Assembly: GCF_016545825.1 (NCBI RefSeq)
Contig: NC_052621.1
Location: 13,974,199-14,038,198 of the forward strand
Source of the DNA: Eucalyptus grandis
Lineage: Eukaryota; Streptophyta; Magnoliopsida; Myrtales; Myrtaceae
Direction of reading: 5' to 3'
Length of the DNA: 64,000 nt
The notes under the pieces were generated by a model. That model was not told the origin of the DNA. It did not search any database and saw nothing but the letters and a program-made list of their open reading frames with translations. Below, in pieces: positions 57,121-64,000 of this stretch; the stretch's first letter is position 1, and the number at the start of each line of letters is the position of its first letter. A program made the translations under genes and the position numbers.

Positions 57121-58553
57121 AAAATACATAGGTTTACTAAAAGGTGGCCACTCCTCGATTAGGTGCGAGCTCTCTCAAGCTCATATCCCGCACGACTTTA
57201 TGGATATGTAATTGACACTATAAGGATTTTCTAATGATAATGAGTTACCACTAATCTATTGGAGTCAGCTAAAAAACAAGTGAAGCGTGTAAGTATCTCA
57301 CTTCTTACACAACAAAAAATCTAAAATCAAAGACTTGATTACACTAATTAATCAATTAATACTTTTTAAGTACTTAATTCTATTCATTTCAAGCAATCTA
57401 GGTTTATTTTAAACCTATCTATTAATATATGAGGGGATTATGCGAGTGCGCAACAAGAAATATAGCAATCAGCAACCAATTGATAATTGAAATAGAAATG
57501 CACATATGACGACCTAGCGTTTCTCTCAAAGAACACTAAAATTCTATAGTATAGCCCTAAAAGCTTGTTCACTTTCAAGCATAATTTTTATTATCATGGA
57601 TTTTCACACATTTTAGGAGAAAACTACTAAAATATATATAACTTCTCCCTAATTTTTAGAAAAACAAAAATATTTTCTGGAATTTTTTGAAATTTTTATT
57701 AATTTTTAAATATTTTGATAAAAAAATTATCCGGACTGGGCCTGAACAACGGGCCCAGTCCAGCTCAAAATTAAGTCCATCCGAAAAAGAAACCTAAATA
57801 AACTAAGCTCGGCCAAAAAAAACCTAATCTATAATTAAACCAGCCCAATGGCCTTGCTTCAGCCCAGACACGGCCAGCCGGAAGAACAAACAAGCCCGGT
57901 CGGCCAGACCCGCGATCCGGACCCGGACCTACCCGGATCCGGGATGACTGACCCGGCTCGCCCCGCAACGGAGGGGGGCCAGTTCAGCCGAGGCAAGACG
58001 GCGCCGCCTCGGCCAAGCCGAGCCTAGTGCTCAGCCCTCGTCCAGCACCACCGTGATGACCATGATAGCCGCCGCTCGTGGCCCGAAACAAAAGAGACCC
58101 GCGGAAGCCGCGGGTCGAGTGGTGTCAGCAACGCCTGGGACACCAAAAATCGCAGGAACGCCTTGACTAGGCGGGACGGTTCCCGGACGACTCGACTCCG
58201 GCTCAAAACAACGAAACAAAACTGGATTTCCTTCAGAAATTTTACCGAGCACGTGGAGTGCACCACAAAAACGAGAGATTCCCGGCCCGAACGGGAGCAG
58301 AATCCGCGTCAGGACTTTCAACACTCGACGTTGTACAAGACACAAAGCGACTCAACGGGGAACCGGCGGTGCCGCAATTCGCGTGAGCCGGACGGCCGCG
58401 AGCTCCGCTTCGGCTTGCCCAGAACAGGGCACAGAAAGGGGCTTACCGGGATTAGCTCGAGGACGTCGGCCGAGAGAGGTCTTCGGACGGGGCTCGCGCG
58501 TGGCTGAGGTGTCGGCTGAGGCTCTTTCGCTCTCTCTCAGTCGCTCCCCCTCA

Positions 58554-58587
<34 letters not shown>

Positions 58588-59400
58588 CGGATCTCTCTCT
58601 GGGACCCCGATTTCTCTCCAAAAAAATCCCCCCTTCTCTCTCCGCCTCTCTTTCCTTTAATGGCCGCCGGCGTTTATGGCCTCTGCCATGCCAGCCGCCG
58701 TCTGGCCCCCGACAGGACGATCACGCCGCGACGTCCTTGCTCTGCTCTGCTCCTGTCCTGAACCGAGCCTTCCGCACGGAAGCACGGACACGTTCAGAGG
58801 GCCTCCGTGTCGTGTCGGACACGGTCGGACACGGTCGGACACGTGGTCAACTCTTTCCGACACGCGCGTCGGAGGGTGTCCGGAGGTTTGTGGGCGGATC
58901 TGCAGGTGCGAAGGGAAGAAGGTGATGGAGGGTGGAGGCAAGGGTGAGCGAGCCGAGGCGACGCTGCGAGCGACGGCGAGGGAGGGCTGCTACCGCCGAC
59001 TGCAACGCCGACTGCAACGCCGAGAAGCCTTCTCGATCGTCTTGGTCGGCTGCGACCGCCGACTGCAACGCCGAGATGGAAAACCGCAATGCCGTGATGG
59101 AAGGCTGGACGCGAGGCTACGACGGCAAAGGGGGGAACGGAGGCGAGGCAGCGGCGAGAGAGGTGGAGCCGAGCAGGGGAGAGGAGAAAGAAGACGACTA
59201 CTAGGGTTTTTTCAATTTTGGGAAGAAGAGCAAGGAGAGAGACGACGCGTCGATGGCTTCTGGGGAAGAAAGAGAGCCCGTGCAGCGCGATTTGGGAAGT
59301 GAGGCGCGTCGGTGGGGTGGGGTGGGGTGGGGCCGGTGGGGCCGGTGGGGGAAGAAAATAGAGGCTGAAATAAATGGATGGGACCCATTTAGCTCTAAAA
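57121..59400. other. GC-rich block, possible solo LTR of a large retroelement
   Basis: AT-rich DNA to about 57720 gives way to a strongly GC-rich part (57740-59350). This contains a TC run (58558-58584), three GGTCGGACAC units (58818-58842), repeated GCCGACTGCAAC words (58995-59075) and a G-rich tract (59312-59352). TGACGACCTAGCG at about 57507 resembles the start of some gypsy LTRs, but no matching end was identified. Overlapping ORFs on both strands reflect composition; none has a known domain. Confidence 0.35.
59312..59352 (+). repeat. G-rich tract able to form a G-quadruplex
   Basis: Four successive GGGGT units followed by two GGGGCCGGT-like units give more than four runs of four Gs with loops of one to a few bases. 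Confidence 0.75.
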
Positions 59401-60289
59401 AAATATTGAAAATTAAATAATTTTATTAATACATGGTAAGGCTTATAAATAAATAAATAAATAGATGAGTTAAAAAGTTATTTCGAAAAATGAAAGGATT
59501 AGACATTAAATAATGATAAATTTTGATCATTGTAAAAAATATAAATTTATTTTGACTCTAATCTCTCGTTAGTTATTTATTTCATCGATAACTTTTGTTT
59601 AAGTCAAAAAATGTCTTTCTAATTTTTTATAAATAAATTTATTAATTTTATTATTATAGATTTATTATAGGCCTTTTTTATTATTTATTTATTTATGAAT
59701 TTGAATAAATTAATTTAAATACAATAATTAATCATGTATATATAAAAATATTTATTTAATATATAACGTGTCGAAATTCTTTTTTTGAAAAATGAAATGT
59801 TGGCGTATTGTGTCGTGTCGCGTAGCGTGTCTTATGTCCATGTCAATGCTACATAGGCCTTATGTGTTGTCCTTCTCTACCTCATCAAACATCAACGTGA
59901 GAAGAGAAAAGAGGAGAAGGCCAGGCCAGTGATAAGGAAGAATGGGCCAGGCCCAGAGGAGAAGAAAAAGAAAAGAGTCGGGTCGGCCTAACCTCGACTT
60001 GGTCTCATTTTTCCTTTCCTTATCTTCTTTTTTTTTCCCTTTTTCTTTTTTAAATAATAGTAATAAGATTTAAATAGATCATATTACTATTAACCCTCAA
60101 GGGGTTGGAAAAAATTAATTTTCTATACAATTCATGAATGATTAAAGGGGTCACTAAAATTTAGGTATAAATAATTATGACTTTTTTGGTAATTTTCTTA
60201 ATTTTTACTGAAATTAAATTTTTCGGGCAACATAATATGTAAAATCTCCTGATTTTCATATATGGGGCCATTGAGAAATCTGAGATCAC
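59401..60289. other. AT-rich spacer
   Basis: Contains short AAAT runs (59450) and a purine-rich patch (59890-59990). No gene, RNA or bounded repeat seen. Confidence 0.4.
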
Positions 60290-61467
60290 TAGACGTCCAT
60301 TGCATGCTCTTCCCCAACTATTCGTCCAGATTATCGAAATCACAGTCAACACCGAGCAATTTCATAATTTCCCAATTGAAGAGTCAATCATGGGCTCGAT
60401 CGTTAGAGAAGACACCAATTGGAACAACGTCACAACAAGCTCAACCATCTCAACTGGCCGTCTTGTCAATTCATTGACCGTCGAATTGTCTCTTAAGTAT
60501 ATGATGCAACTTTTAAGCAATCTGTTATGAATGTGGAATTCGGTTTATGTACTTCACATTCTTAGTGGAAAATTTAATTTCTAGTGGAGCTGAGCTGCGT
60601 TGATAGAGACTATAAATTTCATTCAACTCGTGTCGAATAATAGAGACTTGATCAATTATCTCATGAAATATGAGTCTTGGCTCAGTTAAGCCCAAATACG
60701 AGCTTGAGCTCTCACTCTAGTTTCATAACTAAAATGTAATTGATAATTTGTTATGTTTCAAATGTCTTGTTATGAAATGCAAAATAATACTTTAATTACC
60801 AGATTAGGCTCAGGAGCTACTTGAATTCAAACATTTAACTCAAGCTGACTCAAGTAAATTATCTGGCATTTCAAACTTGATCGAGATCGAACTGATTAAG
60901 CTGACCTTGAGTAGCTGCTCATGGATCGATTCAAATCTTAATTTTGTGATAGTTAGGCTGGGAAACTGCCATTTTGTTTTGAGTTTGTGTAACAATACTA
61001 GGGAATGTTTTATGGTATTGAAGAAGGGTATTATTTTGTTCTATGATATAAAATGCAACGATATAGATCATACCTGATTAGACCTTTAGCTAAGTCGAGC
61101 CGTGCTCGCTTTATGGTTGTAAAATTTGATCGGTGATTTGAAGTTGATCGTAAATTTTAACAGCCCATGGCAGACTTTGGCGAATGTAGATAGCGTTGTT
61201 TATGGTGTTCCGAGCAGTGGCGTCACGCGCCGTCAGGTATAATTGTGCATGTGGCTGGATAATTATTATCTGCTAAGTCACTGCCTCCAGTTTACTTCGA
61301 GTATATCCTCCTCTCACAATTTTCCAATTTTCAGGCTCTTAAAGAGTATGAATTTGCGGAGATGCTGTTCTCGGAATATGTGAAAAGAAACCAACTCTGC
61401 GTGATGTGGCCAAGGTATGGATGGAGGAATGGTTTAACTAGATAATCTCTTCTTTTGTAGGTGCTCT

Positions 61468-61994
61468 TGTTGTTAAAATATGGCTTGGAATTAATAAAAC
61501 AATCATGTCAAATTTTGAAGTGCGATAATAATTTTTAAGGATTTACTTTATTTAACAATGGAGTAAGAGATAATCAAAATCATAAATCAAGACATGTTCA
61601 AATTGGACTAATTCAATGAGAACAACTTTGCTCGCCGAAGGGAAAAGATGATTTTCCTACTCATTACCTTGAAGATTTCCTATATACGGGATCTTAACAT
61701 TCCGAACTTTTATAATTTTGAAAAATACTTTATAAACAAAAAAAAAAAACCTTTAAACTAACGAAAGTTTAATAAGATAACTATACGAAATAAAACAAAA
61801 ATAAAAGAATAGTGTTAAGTATGCCTAATAATCGTACAATTATTCACACACCCGTATACCTAGCCCACACCCAATCTTTTCTTTAAACGCACTAGAAAAG
61901 ACTCACAATTATAAATTGGTCAATTTCCTCCCAACTTTCCTATGTGAGACAAGAAAAAACACATTTTCTTTGTTTTATAAATAAACATCCAACA
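61468..61994. repeat. solo LTR in unit C
   Basis: 527 bp, TGTTGTTAAAA...ATCCAACA, flanked by GCTCT (61463-61467) and ACTCT (61995-61999). Unit A has the uninterrupted GTAGGTGTTCTAGGGG at about 12918. Retroelement-type ends plus a near 5-bp duplication support a solo LTR left by recombination. Family uncertain. Confidence 0.75.
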
Positions 61995-62639
61995 ACTCTA
62001 GGGGTGTATTTTAGTGGCCTTCGCTTTACTATGCCACTCTTGGAAAAATTTTAGATCCATTAGTCTAGGGCTTTTGGAATGTTGCCGGGTGTGATGGATC
62101 ATCTGTTTATTATTTGGCCAAGACAAAGCTTTATCAATAATTCTATTGTTAAAATGTTACAGCCTTTGCTTGGTCTTTTCCATTTGGAGCCTGAAAATGG
62201 TTTGCGGAAGCGGAAAAGCTGATGCAGCTTCCTGTTTGTACATCAGTCTGTTAATTTCGATTATATCGCGTCTTATAGTCTGACCATTTGATTTACTTTA
62301 AGGTGGTCTTGTAACTCGTAAACAATGAAGTCTTCCTTTGAGGAGACACTTGATGCAATTCCCGTCTCTGTGTTGGACGCACCTATTGCAGAGGTTCCGT
62401 CCGATTCAAAAACCGCTCTCGCTAATATACGGGATGTGCTGCCTCCTCCAAACAAGGAAAGAGAACAAGAGGTATTATATGCATAATTATTCTTTGTTTG
62501 TGCAACAGCTCTCTCAGATATCCTTCAATTCTAAAGTCGATAGGAAATAGACAGAGAGATTAGTTAGTTATGTCATCTTTTGCAATTATGTTGGGAGGTG
62601 GCCTGTCTACTCCATCATCCTGGGAATAAGCATATTAGA

Positions 62640-63150
62640 AGTGCCAAAAATTATAAACAGTACTTATTTTATTGTCAATTTTTTTTTTGGATCATTTAAG
62701 TGCCACTTAAAAAAAAAAACAATCATTTGAATGCTAAGTCCGGTCTGAGTCGTCAGAAATCCGATGTAGTTATATTTTATTAATTTCTTAGTCCTACATA
62801 ACTCACCAGCGTGCCTAGTCAGTATATAACTCCTAAATGATGTTGTCAAAAAGTTGTAAATAATAATCTTTTAAGTGCCAAATTTTATTAAAAGCGATAA
62901 ATTAAGTGCCGATCATTATTAAAAAGCGATCACTTCAATGCCAAGCATGCTAGGTGGCATGTGGGCTGGAGTTTTTAAAAAATTTGCCAAATCATATTAT
63001 AATTTTAATTATAAGTTGCACATAATTAATTTAGTCGAAATTTCTCATCATTGGCATTTAAATGATCGTTTTTCTCTAGTTTAGCATTTAAGTGAGTCGG
63101 CAAAAACTTTTAGCACTAAAAAAAATGCCGTACATAACTTTTGGCACATT
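62640..63150. mobile_element. TIR element (MITE-like) in unit C
   Basis: Left GTGCCAAAAATTATAAACAGTAC and right reverse complement GTGCCAAAAGTTATGTAC form terminal inverted repeats. The interior repeats AAGTGCC words. The DNA is absent from units A and B at the equivalent point (compare 46660-46690). No ORF of interest. Possibly Mutator-like; the target duplication is unclear. Confidence 0.6.
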
Positions 63151-63718
63151 TAGTGTACTTATCCTATCATCCCATATCCCATTTGTGATTAAGTATTGTA
63201 TAACCAAACAAGTGGTAATAATTATTTTGTCTGTATCACCTGGTATATGCACTTTTCACGTTGTTTTTGTTGTTTTTGAAGTAATCATGAGGACAAATAA
63301 TCTTATCTTCTCCCCACACTTGCTAAAAAGAGGTGAACGTAGTAGCTGCAATCATGCTTAGCTGTTCAGACATTCAGTAGAGGCTTTGTGAGGGCAACTG
63401 AATTTCCGGGAACCATTATCTCTTTTGGTTAATTATTGAGACAAAAAAGGATAATCCTAAAGAAGTTAATAATGATATCAAAAAATTCATCACTCTATTG
63501 CGTATTTCTTATCGAATAAAACGATGGAGCTAAATCTAATGCGATTAGACAACAAGGCCGGTCGAGAAGGCCTGGGTGTTTGAGTTAAGATACAAATATA
63601 ATGATTATTTTGTTTGTGCAGCAGCTCTCTCAAATATTTTTCAATTCCAAATTGGATAGGCAAAGGTCATTTGTCGCAACTATTTTGGGAGATGGCTTGT
63701 CTGCATTGTCATCTCAAT

Positions 63719-64000
63719 GTAGAAAAAATTGTCCAAAAAATCCTAAACTTATTACACTTTTGCCAATTTAATTATAAATCTTTCAATTTTGCCACTTGTA
63801 TCATAAACATTTTCACTTCTTACCAATTCAATCCATCCAGTCAATTTTAGTTAAAATTCGCTGATGTGGACACCAAGCGTCCTACGTGGTACGGCCGGCG
63901 CTGACGTGGATAAAATTTATTATTTTTAAATATTGTTTTCAAATTTTTTAAAATTTTTTATTTTATTTTATTTTTTCTCTCTTCTTCCTCTAGCCGATCG
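63719..64000. mobile_element. left arm of a Mutator-like foldback element (cut by window end)
   Basis: The order of words (TCCTAAACTTATTAC, TTACCAATTCAATCCATCCAG, CTGATGTGG, CCTACGTGGTA, ATAAAATTT) matches the terminal arm of the element at 10727. It leads into a T-rich tract ending TCTAGCCGATCG, the start of a GC-rich core like that at 53890. The other end lies outside the window. Confidence 0.6.

Larger units (their letters stand above)
60290..63640 (+). pseudogene. gene X fragments, unit C
   Basis: It is collinear with unit A (60290-60700 with 11930-12280; 61150-61440 with 12600-12890; 62000-62080 with 12930-12990; 62490-62560 with 13300-13350). Exon-like pieces: about 61163-61236, TLANVDSVVYGVPSSGVTRR then a GTATAA donor; 61336-61414 after TTTTCAG, with a one-base loss relative to unit A; 62324-62470, MKSSFEETLDAIPVSVLDAP and ALANIRDVLPPPNKERE then GTATTA; and 62504-62548 after TTGTGCAACAG, LSQISFNSKVDRK then stop. 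The protein is not recognised. A solo LTR and a TIR element interrupt it. Confidence 0.5.

Noticed and set aside
58352..59302. Overlapping ORFs on both strands in the GC-rich block
   Set aside because: Arg/Glu and Ser/Leu runs come from the TC array and GC-rich repeats; no recognisable domain.
1..64000. CRISPR arrays, bacterial operons or ribosomal RNA genes
   Set aside because: Nothing of the kind is visible; repeats are tandem, inverted or LTR-type and the content is that of a plant nuclear genome.

Overview
The window looks like nuclear DNA of a flowering plant, probably a woody eudicot; species cannot be fixed from the sequence. The basis is AT-rich intergenic DNA, Ty1/copia elements with the initiator-Met tRNA priming site, a chromodomain-bearing Ty3/gypsy element, PIF/Harbinger and Mutator-like DNA transposons, a tRNA-derived SINE, and two members of the plant DUF4220/DUF594 membrane-protein family. 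Only one host gene looks intact: a single-exon DUF4220/DUF594 gene at 50412-52565 (minus). Its paralogue (start codon at 34039, minus) is cut in two by a copia insertion.

Layout. 1-6809: SIRE-like copia copy 1, minus strand, cut by the window edge. 6810-7402: tandem duplicate of a block normally found upstream of the DUF4220 genes. 7403-10726: unassigned DNA, a tandem repeat of about 220 bp, and a broken GRF-type zinc finger. 10727-11915: Mutator-like foldback element. 11926-13806: fragments of an unrecognised multi-exon gene ('gene X'). 13812-23326: complete SIRE-like copia copy 2, plus strand, TSD TGAGT. 23332-26679: downstream flank and 3' part of DUF4220 gene 1. 26685-32289: non-autonomous copia, TSD TTCTG, inserted in gene 1. 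32295-34039: 5' part of gene 1, followed by its upstream block to 35650. 36211-45109: PIF/Harbinger-like transposon, TSD TTA, carrying a transposase remnant and a captured short-chain dehydrogenase fragment, with a chromovirus (36840-42670) nested inside. 45110-47340: split upstream block and second gene X segment. 47340-53340: DUF4220 gene 2 and flanks. 53640-57110: TIR elements with GC-rich cores, a SINE, and the right flank of unit B. 57120-59400: GC-rich block with simple repeats and a G-quadruplex tract. 60290-64000: third gene X segment with a solo LTR and a TIR element.

The underlying structure is a tandem segmental array. A unit of gene X remnants, a minus-strand DUF4220 gene and an upstream block occurs as unit A (about 11.9-35.6 kb), unit B (about 45.1-56.4 kb) and the start of unit C (from about 60.3 kb). 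The block at 6.8-7.4 kb suggests another unit off the left edge. Most of the rest is transposons inserted into this array. Because the array is paralogous, units A, B and C act as empty-site references for dating and bounding several insertions.
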